From Micromonospora gifhornensis (lineage in GTDB: Bacteria > Actinomycetota > Actinomycetes > Mycobacteriales > Micromonosporaceae): a DNA stretch of 64,000 bases. Positions 27,534-36,245 of the stretch are shown here, piece by piece; position 1 is the first letter of the stretch, and each line of letters begins with the position of its first letter. The notes below the pieces were generated by a model that worked only from the letters and a program-made list of their open reading frames with translations, ran no database searches and was not told where the DNA came from. A program made the position numbers and the translations under genes. The stretch is from the NCBI RefSeq assembly GCF_016863515.1, contig NZ_BOPA01000003.1:1-64000 (forward strand), read 5' to 3'.

Positions 27534-29288
27534 TCATGAGCGTTCGGACCAGAGTTGACGGGACGCTGCGTTCTCGGCCTTGGTCAACAGGTCACGGAAG
27601 CGACCCGCGCCGGACACCGGAGAGGCCCAACCGGCCGACATCTCCACCAGTCGGGTCTCCGGCCGTTCCAACCAGGACAGGATCCGTTCCGACTCCTCCG
27701 GGGTGGCCGCCGGGACCGGGCCGTGCCCGGCCGACACCGTCTCGGCGGTGGCGCGGATGGTGGCCAGGGTCGGTCGCGGGTGGACCCCGGGCGGGCTGAC
27801 CCCCGCTCCGGCGAGCCGACCGTGCCGCACCAGCGCCAGCTCCCAGCCGCCGCCTTCGGCCGGCCGGGCGGCGGCCACCTCGGCGATGCCGGTCAGCGCG
27901 GCCAGCCGCTGCATGCGTACGGTCGCGCGCAGCACCGCCGCCAGTCGTGATCGGAGCACCGCCGCCTCCTCGTAGCGCTGACCGGCGGCCAGTGCCTCGA
28001 TCCGGGCCAGCAGGGCGTCTACCACCGGCTTGGCGTCGCCGGTGGTGGCCTCGGCGAACGGCGTCACCGCGACGGCGTCGTACTCCTGGGGGGTGATGCG
28101 GTGCTCGCAGGGTGCCGGGCAGCGGCCCAGCTCGGCCAGCGCGCAGGCCGGCGTGACGGTACGCAGCGACAGCCGATGGGTGCACTGACGCAGGGGCACC
28201 GCGTCGTGGAAGCCGGCGGCGGCCAGCTCCGCGGCCCGCCGCGAGGAGAACGGCCCGAGGTAGGCGCGGTCGTCGGGGGAGATCTCCCGCACCACCGACA
28301 ACCGGGGGTACGGCCCGTCGGTCAGCTTCAGCCAGACCACCCGCTCCGGATACTTCGACCGTCGGTTGTACGGCGGGGCGTGCGCCCCGATCAACCGCAG
28401 CTCTCGGACCTCCGCCTCCAGCGAGTGGGCGCACTCCAGCGCCTCGACCCGCTCGGCGGCGGCCAGCATCTCCGAGATCCGGGCGCGTTTCTCCGCGGCG
28501 GTGAAGTAGCTGCGGACCCGGGTGGCGATGTCGCGCGAGGTGCCGACGTACAGCGGTCGGTCGTCGGCGGCCCGGAAGATGTAGACCCCGGGGGAGCGGG
28601 GCAGCCCGTCGGCCAGGTGCCGTTTGCGGCGTTGCGTCGGGGTGACCGCCCGGGCGAACTCGATGGCCTCGCCGATGGTGTCGACCCGGTGCCCGCCGAG
28701 CCGCCCGATCAGCCCGTGCAGCACGTCCACGGTCGCCCGGGCGTCGTCCAACGCCCGGTGCGTCGGGGTGGTGGCAGCCCGGAAGTAGGCCGCCAGGGTG
28801 CCGAGTTTGCGGTTTGGCACCTCGTCGCGCAGCAGCACACGGCGGGCCAGCGCGGCGGTGTCCAGCACCCGGGGGTTGGGCCAGCGGTAACCGTGCCGGG
28901 CGCACGCGGCCTTGAGAAAACCGACATCGTACGGGGCGTTGTGGGCGACCAGCACGGCATCGGAGATGAACTCCAGGAAGCTCGGCAGCACCTGTTCGAT
29001 GGGGGGCGCGGGCAGCAGCATCGCCTCGGTGATGCCGGTCAGCACGGTGATGAACGGTGGAATCGGCACGCCGGGGTTGACCAGGGTCGCCAGCACCCCC
29101 AGCTCCTCGCCACCGCGTACCTTCACCGCGCCGATCTCGGTGATGCCGCCGCCGTCCGGTGCCCCACCGGTGGTCTCCAGGTCGACGACCACGAACGTCG
29201 TCGCATACAGCGGCAGCGCCGGGTCGACGCCGTCGACGGCCGGGTCGAGCCCGGCCAGCGCCGGCTGGAGGTATTCCTGTGCTGCCAT
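27534..29288 (-). CDS. DEDDh exonuclease fused to a GIY-YIG/UvrC-like region
   Basis: The 584-residue protein has a DEDDh 3'-5' exonuclease domain (about 28-190: FVVVDLETTG, VAHNAPYDVGFL, HRALDDARAT), a GIY-YIG nuclease domain (about 215-300: GVYIFRAADDRPLYVGTSRDIATRV), UvrC-like sequence (LGPFSSRRAAELA, a Cys cluster CTHRL...CALAELGRCPAPC) and a UVR motif (ALAAGQRYEEAAVLRSRL). UvrC's RNase H and HhH domains are absent. M. tuberculosis Rv2191 has this architecture. It probably acts in DNA repair or processing. Start ATG 29288. Confidence 0.88.
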   Translation of the reverse strand: MAAQEYLQPALAGLDPAVDGVDPALPLYATTFVVVDLETTGGAPDGGGITEIGAVKVRGGEELGVLATLVNPGVPIPPFITVLTGITEAMLLPAPPIEQVLPSFLEFISDAVLVAHNAPYDVGFLKAACARHGYRWPNPRVLDTAALARRVLLRDEVPNRKLGTLAAYFRAATTPTHRALDDARATVDVLHGLIGRLGGHRVDTIGEAIEFARAVTPTQRRKRHLADGLPRSPGVYIFRAADDRPLYVGTSRDIATRVRSYFTAAEKRARISEMLAAAERVEALECAHSLEAEVRELRLIGAHAPPYNRRSKYPERVVWLKLTDGPYPRLSVVREISPDDRAYLGPFSSRRAAELAAAGFHDAVPLRQCTHRLSLRTVTPACALAELGRCPAPCEHRITPQEYDAVAVTPFAEATTGDAKPVVDALLARIEALAAGQRYEEAAVLRSRLAAVLRATVRMQRLAALTGIAEVAAARPAEGGGWELALVRHGRLAGAGVSPPGVHPRPTLATIRATAETVSAGHGPVPAATPEESERILSWLERPETRLVEMSAGWASPVSGAGRFRDLLTKAENAASRQLWSERS

Positions 29289-29351
29289 CGGCGGCACGGT
29301 AACCGTCCGGTCCGACACTCCCGCCCCACCGGTCCCATTCGCCGCCACCGG

Positions 29352-29357
29352 TCTAGG
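29352..29357 (+). promoter_or_regulatory. -10-like hexamer TAGGAT upstream of the NYN gene
   Basis: TAGGAT fits the consensus TANNNT well and lies 58 bp before the ATG of the NYN-domain gene, in the divergent gap after the exonuclease start. No clear -35. Confidence 0.45.
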
Positions 29358-29415
29358 ATGAGAGATCGGCTCACTCACCGGGCGGTGGGCCCGGTCGCGG
29401 TGGGAGACTTGCCAC

Positions 29416-30945
29416 ATGCCCCTCACCGAGCCGTACGACGACAACCTCTCCCAGGAGGAGCAGGTCGTCGCGGTGCCGGCTGCCGGTGACCTCGCCGATG
29501 TCGCCGCCGCCGGGGGGTTGGGGGACCCGCCGCACCCGCAGACCGCCGCCGACGGCGGCGCCGACGCCGGGACCGCCGATGCGCAGACCCCCGCCGATCC
29601 GGATGCCGAGCAGACGCCCGACGCCGAGCAGACGCCCGAGCCGGAGCCGAGCCTGCCCGAGCCGGTCCGGCAGCGGATCGTCTCACTCACCGCCGCCGTG
29701 CTGCCCGGCCTGCCCGGCGACGAGGTGCCCGTGCCGCTGCGTCGGGTCGCCAAGTTCGCCCCGAACCGGCGGGCCCGCCTCGGCGCGCCGGTGATCGCCG
29801 CCCAACTCGCCGCCGACCCGCTGTTCCGCCAGCGGGTCACCGCCCGGGTGCTGGCCGACGCCGGTGACCTGGGTGCCGCTGTGGTCGACGGGACGGCCCC
29901 CGCCGCCGCCGATCCGGTCGAGGTGGCCGCCCTGGCCTACCTGGCCCGGCCGCGCGGGTGGCGGCAGCTGATCGAGGCCAGCGGCGCGGCGGTACGCGCC
30001 GAGGCGGACACCGCCGTGGTGGCCGAACTGGTCCGCCAGGCCGAACAGCGGGCCAACCGGGCCGACCACGACCGCGCGGTGGCCCGGGTCGAGGCCGACA
30101 AGTTGCGCGACGAACTGGCCCGGGTCCGCGAGGAACTGGGCCAACTGCGCGAGGAGTCCCGCCAGCTGGCCCGGGCGCTGCGGGAGAGTCAGGCCCGCGA
30201 ACGTCGGGCGAGTGAGCTGCTGGCCACCGAGCGGGGCCGGGCCGCGCGGGCGGCGGCGGACGCGGACGCCGAGTTGCGCCGGGCTCGGGCTCGACTGGCC
30301 GAAGCCGAGGCGGCGGCCGGGGTCGCCCGGGCCAGCGCCAAGGAGGCCCGCTCGGTCGACGACGCCCGCCTGTGGCTACTGCTGGAGACCATCGGGCAGG
30401 CCGCCGTCGGGCTGCGCCGGGAGTTGGCCCTGGATCCGGTGGAGAAGCTGCCCGCCGACTTCGTCGCCGACTCCTTCGCCGACTCCTCGACGGCCACCTC
30501 CACCGGGGCCGCGGCGCGGGCCCGGGACACCGACGACCCGGCCCGACTGGACCAGCTGCTCGCCCTGCCCCGCGCCCACCTGGTGGTCGACGGCTACAAC
30601 GTGACAAAGCGGGGCTTCGGGGAGATGTCGCTGGAACAGCAGCGCAAGCGGCTGATCACCGGCCTGGGCGGGATCGCCGCGCAGACCGGTGACGAGGTCA
30701 CCGTGGTCTTCGACGGCGCCGAACGGATGCACGGGCTGCCGCCCACCCCGCGGGGGGTGCGGGTGCTCTTCTCCCGCAAGGGCGAGACCGCCGACGAACT
30801 GATCCGCCGGCTGGTCCGCGCCGAGCCACCGGGGCGTGCGGTGGTGGTGGTCTCCTCCGACCGCGAGGTCGCCGACGGGGTACGCCGACACGGCGCCTAC
30901 CCGTTGGGCGCGGACTCGCTGCTGCGCCGCCTCTCCCGCTCCTGA
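29416..30945 (+). CDS. NYN-domain (PIN-like) RNA-associated protein with coiled coil
   Basis: The 509-residue protein has an acidic Pro/Ala-rich leader (1-75, with DAEQTPDAEQTPEPEPSL repeats), a helical region, a long Arg/Glu coiled coil (about 195-310) and a C-terminal NYN/YacP-like domain (390-509) beginning VVDGYNVTKRGF, with VTVVFDGAER and VVVSSDREVADGVRRHGA. The conserved acidic residues of the PIN-like site are present, so RNA cleavage is plausible. The target is unknown. Confidence 0.82.
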   Translation: MPLTEPYDDNLSQEEQVVAVPAAGDLADVAAAGGLGDPPHPQTAADGGADAGTADAQTPADPDAEQTPDAEQTPEPEPSLPEPVRQRIVSLTAAVLPGLPGDEVPVPLRRVAKFAPNRRARLGAPVIAAQLAADPLFRQRVTARVLADAGDLGAAVVDGTAPAAADPVEVAALAYLARPRGWRQLIEASGAAVRAEADTAVVAELVRQAEQRANRADHDRAVARVEADKLRDELARVREELGQLREESRQLARALRESQARERRASELLATERGRAARAAADADAELRRARARLAEAEAAAGVARASAKEARSVDDARLWLLLETIGQAAVGLRRELALDPVEKLPADFVADSFADSSTATSTGAAARARDTDDPARLDQLLALPRAHLVVDGYNVTKRGFGEMSLEQQRKRLITGLGGIAAQTGDEVTVVFDGAERMHGLPPTPRGVRVLFSRKGETADELIRRLVRAEPPGRAVVVVSSDREVADGVRRHGAYPLGADSLLRRLSRS

Positions 30946-31027
30946 CCGGATCGGTTGCGATCCACTCGAGTGGGGACAACGTGGGCCGGGCAATAGGATT
31001 GGCGCCCATGGCGACAGGAGCGACGGT

Positions 31028-31105
31028 ATGAGCGGCAGAGCGGACGGCCGGTCCGATACCGGTCGCTGCGCCGGGTCGCCGCAGGCGGATCGGGTGGCCC
31101 GGTGA
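31028..31105 (+). CDS. Possible 25-codon leader ORF coupled to the M48 protease gene
   Basis: ATG 31028 has a good Shine-Dalgarno (AGGAG, eight bases upstream) and its TGA (31103-31105) overlaps the GTG 31102 of the protease gene. The protease GTG itself lacks a good Shine-Dalgarno, so translation could be handed over from this frame. The peptide (MSGRADGRSDTGRCAGSP...) has no known domain. Confidence 0.4.
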   Translation: MSGRADGRSDTGRCAGSPQADRVAR

Positions 31106-32358
31106 GCCCGCGCGGTTGGGCCGTACTCACCCTGGCCGGGCTCGGTCTCGCGCTGCTGGTGGCGGCGCTGGTGCTGATCCCGTGGAACCGTCCGCCCGCG
31201 CCCCGCGCCGATCAGCTTGCCGCACTCCGGGAACTCCCCGCCGACCAGGTGGAACGGGCCCGACAGTTCCGCTCCGCGCTGCGCCCCGGCAGTTGGACGG
31301 TGCTCGGTGTCGGCCTGCTGGTGGCGCTCGCGCTCGGGCTCACCCCGCTGGGCAGCCGCCTGATCGAACTGGCCGGGCGCCCCTTCGGTGACCACTGGAC
31401 CGCGCAGGCGATTCTCGGCGGGCTCGCCGTGGTGCTCGTGGCCGACCTGGTCACGTTGCCCTTCGCCGCCTGGCGGCACAGCGTGCTCACCCGGTGGGGA
31501 CTGGCCACCAACGGCTGGGCCGGCTGGACCGTCGACCTGCTCAAGTCGTACGCCGTCAGTGCCGTCGTCGGCGCGGTGGCCCTGCTCGGCTTCTACACCG
31601 TCGTGCGACTCGCCCCGCGTTGGTGGTGGGCGTTCGGCGCGGCGGGGGCGGCGACCCTGGTGGTGCTGTTGTCGTTCGTGCTGCCGGTGCTGGTGGAGCC
31701 GGTGTTCAACCGGTTCAGCCCGATGGAGCCGGGGCCGCTGCGTACCCAGCTGATGGACCTGGCCGCCCGCGACGGCGTACCGGTGCGCGACGTGCTGGTC
31801 GCCGACGCGTCCCGGCGCACCCGGGCGGTCAACGCCTACGTCTCGGGATTCGGCCCGACCCGCCGGGTGGTGGTCTACGACAACCTGCTGCGGGAGGCGA
31901 CCGACGCCGAGGTGACCGCGGTGGTGGCCCACGAACTCGGCCACGCCAGGGACCGGGACGTGCCGGTCGGTACGCTCACCGGCGCGCTCGGCGCGGCAGC
32001 CGCCGTGGTGGCGCTCTACCTGATCGGCTCCTGGCCGCCACTGCTGCGCCTGGCCGGTGTCGGCTCGGTCGCCGAGCCGCGTGCGTTCGGGCTGCTACTC
32101 GCCCTGGTCACGGTGGCCGGGCTGGTCTTCGCGCCGGTGCAGGCGCTGATGTCGCGCCGGGTCGAGGCCCGCGCCGACGCGCACGCGCTCGCGCTGACCG
32201 GTGACCCGGCCGCCTTCGAGTCGATGCAGCGGCGACTGTCCTCGGTGAACCTCTCCGACCCGGATCCGCCCCGCTGGGAGTACCTCTACTCGGCCTCCCA
32301 CCCCTCCACCGTGGAGCGGATCGCCGCCGCCCGCGCGTACGCCAGAAAGGCCGGTTGA
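31102..32358 (+). CDS. M48-family membrane zinc metalloprotease (CAAX-protease/Ste24 type)
   Basis: The 418-residue protein has several membrane segments in the first half and the zinc motif VVAHELGHARDRDV (HExxH, about residue 277), with the third ligand likely in SRRVEARADAHAL. The order of N-terminal membrane domain and C-terminal protease follows the Ste24 subgroup, not HtpX. It would cleave membrane or membrane-near proteins. The stop overlaps the pimB start (TGATG). Confidence 0.88.
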   Translation: MSPRGWAVLTLAGLGLALLVAALVLIPWNRPPAPRADQLAALRELPADQVERARQFRSALRPGSWTVLGVGLLVALALGLTPLGSRLIELAGRPFGDHWTAQAILGGLAVVLVADLVTLPFAAWRHSVLTRWGLATNGWAGWTVDLLKSYAVSAVVGAVALLGFYTVVRLAPRWWWAFGAAGAATLVVLLSFVLPVLVEPVFNRFSPMEPGPLRTQLMDLAARDGVPVRDVLVADASRRTRAVNAYVSGFGPTRRVVVYDNLLREATDAEVTAVVAHELGHARDRDVPVGTLTGALGAAAAVVALYLIGSWPPLLRLAGVGSVAEPRAFGLLLALVTVAGLVFAPVQALMSRRVEARADAHALALTGDPAAFESMQRRLSSVNLSDPDPPRWEYLYSASHPSTVERIAAARAYARKAG

Positions 32359-33482
32359 TGGGTCGCACGTTGCTGGTCACGAACGACTTCCCGCCGCGTC
32401 CCGGCGGCATCCAGTCGTTCGTCCACAACCTGGCGGTACGCCAGCCCGCCGGCTCGGTGGTGGTGTACGCGTCGAGTTGGCCGGATGCCGACAAGTTCGA
32501 CGCCGACCAGCCGTTCGAGGTGATCCGCGAGCGGACCCGGATGCTGCTGCCGACCCCGTTGGTGGCCCGTCGCGCGGCCCGGCTGGCTCGGGCCTACGAC
32601 TGCGACAAGGTCTGGTTCGGGGCGGCGGCCCCGCTGGGTCTGCTCGCCACGGGGCTGCGCCGCCGGGCGGGCGTACGCCGGGTGGTCGCCCTCACCCACG
32701 GGCACGAGGTGGGCTGGGCGGCGCTGCCGCTGGCCCGGACCGCCCTGCGGCGCATCGGTCGGGGCGCGGACGTGGTCACCTACCTGGGGGAGTACACCCG
32801 CAGCCGGCTGGCCCGCGCCCTCGACGGGCTGACCGAGCTGCGGCAACTCGCCCCCGGCGTGGACACCGAGCTGTACCACCCGGGCGTGGACGGCACCGAG
32901 GTCCGCCGCCGGCTGGGGCTGGCCGACCGGCCGGTGGTGGTCTGCGTCTCGCGGCTGGTGCCGCGCAAGGGCCAGGACATGCTGATCCGGGCGCTGCCGC
33001 TGATCCACAGCCGGGTGCCCGACGCGGCGCTGCTGGTGGTCGGTGGCGGACCGTACCGGGCGACGCTGGCCCGGCTGACCCGCGAGGTCGGCGTCGAGGA
33101 TGCGGTGGTCTTCACCGGCTCGGTTCCGGCGGAGGACCTGCCCGCCCACTACGCCGCCGGTGACGTGTACGCGATGCCCTGCCGGACCCGCAACCGGGGG
33201 CTGGACGTGGAGGGGCTCGGCATCGTCTACCTGGAGGCGTCGGCGACCGGCCTGCCGGTGGTGGCCGGTGACTCCGGCGGTGCGCCGGACGCGGTGCGGC
33301 AGGGGGAGACCGGGTACGTGGTCAACGGCCGGGATGTCACCGAACTCGCCGACCGGGTGGGCACCCTGCTCGCCGACCGGGACCTGGCGCGTACCTTCGG
33401 CGCGGCCGGTCGGGCCTGGGTGGAACGGGAGTGGCGCTGGGAGACCCAGGCCGACCGCCTGACCGCTCTGTTGAACGGCTGA
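32358..33482 (+). CDS. pimB: GDP-mannose-dependent phosphatidylinositol monomannoside mannosyltransferase
   Basis: The 374-residue GT4 (GT-B fold) protein aligns well from memory with mycobacterial and corynebacterial PimB (Rv2188c): LLVTNDFPPRPGGIQSF, KVWFGAAAPLGLLA, THGHEVGWAALPLARTALRRIG, VCVSRLVPRKGQD and DVEGLGIVYLEASATGLPVVAG, the last holding the EX7E pair. It adds the second mannose to PI-mannoside in the cell envelope pathway. ATG 32358 overlaps the protease stop. It is convergent with the GGDEF-EAL gene. Confidence 0.9.
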   Translation: MGRTLLVTNDFPPRPGGIQSFVHNLAVRQPAGSVVVYASSWPDADKFDADQPFEVIRERTRMLLPTPLVARRAARLARAYDCDKVWFGAAAPLGLLATGLRRRAGVRRVVALTHGHEVGWAALPLARTALRRIGRGADVVTYLGEYTRSRLARALDGLTELRQLAPGVDTELYHPGVDGTEVRRRLGLADRPVVVCVSRLVPRKGQDMLIRALPLIHSRVPDAALLVVGGGPYRATLARLTREVGVEDAVVFTGSVPAEDLPAHYAAGDVYAMPCRTRNRGLDVEGLGIVYLEASATGLPVVAGDSGGAPDAVRQGETGYVVNGRDVTELADRVGTLLADRDLARTFGAAGRAWVEREWRWETQADRLTALLNG

Positions 33483-33483
33483 C

Positions 33484-33537
33484 TGTTAACAGGGGTCCCC
33501 TGCTCTACCGCAGGCGTTAACAGGGTGCCCTTCCTTA
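33484..33537. repeat. Dispersed ~53-bp repeat, copy 2 (between convergent genes)
   Basis: It starts GTTAACAGGGGTCCCCTGC and ends GCGTTAACAGGGTGCCCTTCCTT. It is related to 11667-11719. It contains the palindrome AGGGGTCCCCT and two GTTAAC sites. It lies between the pimB stop and the GGDEF-EAL stop. Confidence 0.8.
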
Positions 33538-33541
33538 CACC

Positions 33542-35299
33542 TCAGCGCAGCCGGGCGAGGATGTGATCGGCGGGGGCGGGACGGCCGAAGTGCCAGCCCT
33601 GACCGGCGTCGCAACCGATCGCGCGCAGCCGCTCGGCCTGACCGACGGTCTCCACGCCCTCGGCGGTCACCGTCAGGTCCAGCGCGTGGGCCAGCGAGAC
33701 AAGCGAGGCGAGGATCCGCTCGTCGGCCGCCTCCGGGGCGCGCAGGCCCCGGACGAACTCGCCTGCCACCTTCAGCTCGGTCACCGGCAGGTCCCGCAGG
33801 TAGGCCAGGTTGCTGTAGCCGGTACCGAAGTCGTCGATGGCGATGCGTACCCCGAGGTCGGCAAGCGCCCGTAGGGTGCGCACCGGCTCCTCGGCGCCGC
33901 TCATCATCATGCTCTCGGTGATCTCCAGCTGGAGCCGGTTCGGTGGCAGGCCGGTGTGTCGCAGCAGGCTGCACACCTCCTGCACCAGGTCGGGGCGGCG
34001 CAGCTGACGTACGGCCAGGTTGACGCTGACGTACGGCGGTTCACCGGTGGCTGCCGACCAGCCGACCGCCTCGCGGCAGGCCTCGGCGAGCACCCAGGAG
34101 CCGAGCGGCACGATCAGGCCGGTCTCCTCGGCCAGCCCGATGAAGCTGTCCGGACGCAGCACCCCCAACTGCGGATGCTGCCAGCGCACCAACGCCTCGA
34201 CCCCGAGCACCGAACCGTCCTGCAACGAGGTCAACGGCTGGTAGTCGAGGTAGAACTCGCCGCGCTCCAGCCCGCCGGGGATGGCCGCGCTGAGCGCCTG
34301 CCGAGCCTGTTCCCGGTTGTCGCGTTCGGCGTCGTACAGCGCCCAGCCCGCGCCGCCGGCGCTCTTGGCCCAGTGCAGGGTGCTGCCGGCGGCCCGCCAC
34401 AGGTCGTCCGGAGTGGTGCCGGCGACCTGGCGTTCCACCACACCGACGCTCGCGGTGACCGTCACGTCGTGCCCGCCGACCAGCACCGGCTCGGCGAGGG
34501 CGGCCAGCGCCGACTCGGCGACCGCCACCACGTCCCCGGTGCCGGTGGAGCGTTCGACGAGGATCATGAAGGCGTCCCCGCCGAGCCGGGCCACCAGGTG
34601 AGGTTCCACGGCACGGCTGAGCCGGTGGGCCGCCGCCACCAACGCCCGGTCGCCGATCTGGTGCCCGTACGAGTCGTTGATCCGTTTGAACCGGTCGATG
34701 TCGAGGAAGCACAGCCCGACCCGGTGGACGTCGTCGCGGTGTGCGGTGCAGACCGCGGCGAGCCGTTCGGCGAACAGCGTCCGATTGGGTAGGTCGGTGA
34801 GCGGGTCGTGGGTGGCCTGGTGCCGGAAGCGTGCCTCGCTGGCCCGCAGCGCCCGCTCCGCGTCGGCCCGGGCGATCAGGGCGGCCCGCCGGATCGCCTC
34901 CTGCTCGTCCAACGTCCGGTCGCGCAGGGCGCGGGCGTAGCCGGTGGCGATCGCGGCGAGCAGCCGGGCCATCCGGTCGGCGATGTCGTCGGCGACCAGG
35001 TCCAGGTCGCGTACCAGCCGGAGTTGGATCACCTCGACGGTGCGACCGAGCGCCTCGGCGGAGGCGATGTGCGAGGCGACCAGCTCGGTGGCCACCCGGT
35101 GCCCGGCGCGCAGGTCGAGCGGTTCCGTGCGCAGTGCCGCGGCCAGCTGGTCGGTGAGCCGCTGCAACAGCGTCTCCAGCTGGGCGTGCGTCATCGGGAG
35201 GTAGCTGGTGCCCGCCAACGCCTTGGCCCACGCCCGAGCGAACGCGCCGGGGCGGGCGGGACCGTCCGGAGGCTCACCCACCGAGTCGCCCGACCCCAC
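33542..35299 (-). CDS. GGDEF-EAL protein with degenerate GGDAF motif
   Basis: The 585-residue cytoplasmic protein has an N-terminal helical sensor-like region (1-165), a GGDEF domain (about 170-325) and an EAL domain (about 335-580). The cyclase motif reads RLGGDAFMIL, with Glu replaced by Ala, so c-di-GMP synthesis is doubtful. The EAL phosphodiesterase motifs are intact: GVEALVRW, SVNLAV, LEITES, IDDFGTGYSNL, TAEGVET. It is probably a c-di-GMP phosphodiesterase. It overlaps the upstream methyltransferase by 26 bp; GTG 35281 is an alternative start. Confidence 0.87.
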   Translation of the reverse strand: MGSGDSVGEPPDGPARPGAFARAWAKALAGTSYLPMTHAQLETLLQRLTDQLAAALRTEPLDLRAGHRVATELVASHIASAEALGRTVEVIQLRLVRDLDLVADDIADRMARLLAAIATGYARALRDRTLDEQEAIRRAALIARADAERALRASEARFRHQATHDPLTDLPNRTLFAERLAAVCTAHRDDVHRVGLCFLDIDRFKRINDSYGHQIGDRALVAAAHRLSRAVEPHLVARLGGDAFMILVERSTGTGDVVAVAESALAALAEPVLVGGHDVTVTASVGVVERQVAGTTPDDLWRAAGSTLHWAKSAGGAGWALYDAERDNREQARQALSAAIPGGLERGEFYLDYQPLTSLQDGSVLGVEALVRWQHPQLGVLRPDSFIGLAEETGLIVPLGSWVLAEACREAVGWSAATGEPPYVSVNLAVRQLRRPDLVQEVCSLLRHTGLPPNRLQLEITESMMMSGAEEPVRTLRALADLGVRIAIDDFGTGYSNLAYLRDLPVTELKVAGEFVRGLRAPEAADERILASLVSLAHALDLTVTAEGVETVGQAERLRAIGCDAGQGWHFGRPAPADHILARLR

Positions 35300-36101
35300 C
35301 CAGGAAGACCGCCCGCTCGGCGTCCTCGGCGCTGTCCGGGGTTTCCGGACGCCACTGCGGCACCCACACCACCCCGGGCTCGACCAGCTCGAAGCCGTCG
35401 AAGAACGCGGTCAGCTCGGCCCGACTGCGAACCCACAGCGGGTTGTCGGTGCGCTGGTAGACCTTCTGCGCCTCGGCCCGCTCGGCCTCGCTGCGACCGT
35501 CGTCGCTGGCCTGCGACAGCACCAGGTAGCTGCCCGGGGCCAACGCCGCCCGCAGGGTGCGCAGCACCTCGGCCGGCCGGTCGTGCTCACCGACGAAGTG
35601 CAGCACCGCCACGATCAGGACGGCGACCGGCTGAGAGAAGTCGATCATCGCCCGGACGTCCGGGTGGGCGAGGATGCGCTCGGGGTGGCGGAGATCCTCC
35701 TGGACGACCGTGGCGCTCTCGTTGCCGGCCAGGATCTCCCGGCTGTGTGCCACCGCGACCGGATCGACGTCGACGTAGACCACCCGGGAGTCCGGGGCGT
35801 GCCGCTGGGCGATCTCGTGCACGTTGCCGACGGTCGGGATGCCCGAGCCGATGTCCAGGAACTGGCGGATCCCCGCCTCGCAGAGGAACTGCACGGCCCG
35901 GCGCAGGAAGGCGCGGTTGGCCTGGGCCATCAGCGGGGCCTCGGGAACCGCGGCCACCATGGCCTGGGCCGCCGCCCGGTCCACCGCGAAGTTGTGCGAT
36001 CCGCCGAGGTAGTAGTCGTACATCCGAGCGACGCTGGGCCGCTCGACATCGATCGTCTCGGGTGCCCAGTCCGGCCGCTGCAATGTCTCACTCCTCCGCA
36101 C
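35274..36101 (-). CDS. SAM-dependent methyltransferase, DUF574 family
   Basis: The 275-residue protein has the actinobacterial DUF574 layout: PSVARMYDYYLGGSHNFAVDR near the start, QFLDIGSGIPTVGNVHEIAQ as the SAM-binding loop and VVYVDVDPVAVAHSR. This family is greatly expanded in Streptomyces and relatives; substrates are unknown. It overlaps the GGDEF-EAL gene and likely forms an operon with it. Confidence 0.87.
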   Translation of the reverse strand: MRRSETLQRPDWAPETIDVERPSVARMYDYYLGGSHNFAVDRAAAQAMVAAVPEAPLMAQANRAFLRRAVQFLCEAGIRQFLDIGSGIPTVGNVHEIAQRHAPDSRVVYVDVDPVAVAHSREILAGNESATVVQEDLRHPERILAHPDVRAMIDFSQPVAVLIVAVLHFVGEHDRPAEVLRTLRAALAPGSYLVLSQASDDGRSEAERAEAQKVYQRTDNPLWVRSRAELTAFFDGFELVEPGVVWVPQWRPETPDSAEDAERAVFLGGVGRLGG

Positions 36102-36191
36102 ACGGTGTAGGCGTCAATGCCCCGGCGGGTATTCTGCCCCGCTTTCATCACCGAGACCATAGTGCGTCCGCAGACGGAGGTCGATACGAAA

Positions 36192-36223
36192 GATCCGTGC
36201 CCGCGCGGTGGCGGACACGGATC
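36192..36223 (-). terminator. Hairpin terminator after the response regulator gene
   Basis: A 13-bp stem with one mismatch (36192-36204 with 36211-36223) has a 6-nt loop, 23 bp beyond the response-regulator stop on the minus strand. Confidence 0.7.
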
Positions 36224-36245
36224 CCTTCGTCGCCGTGGGTGTTGC

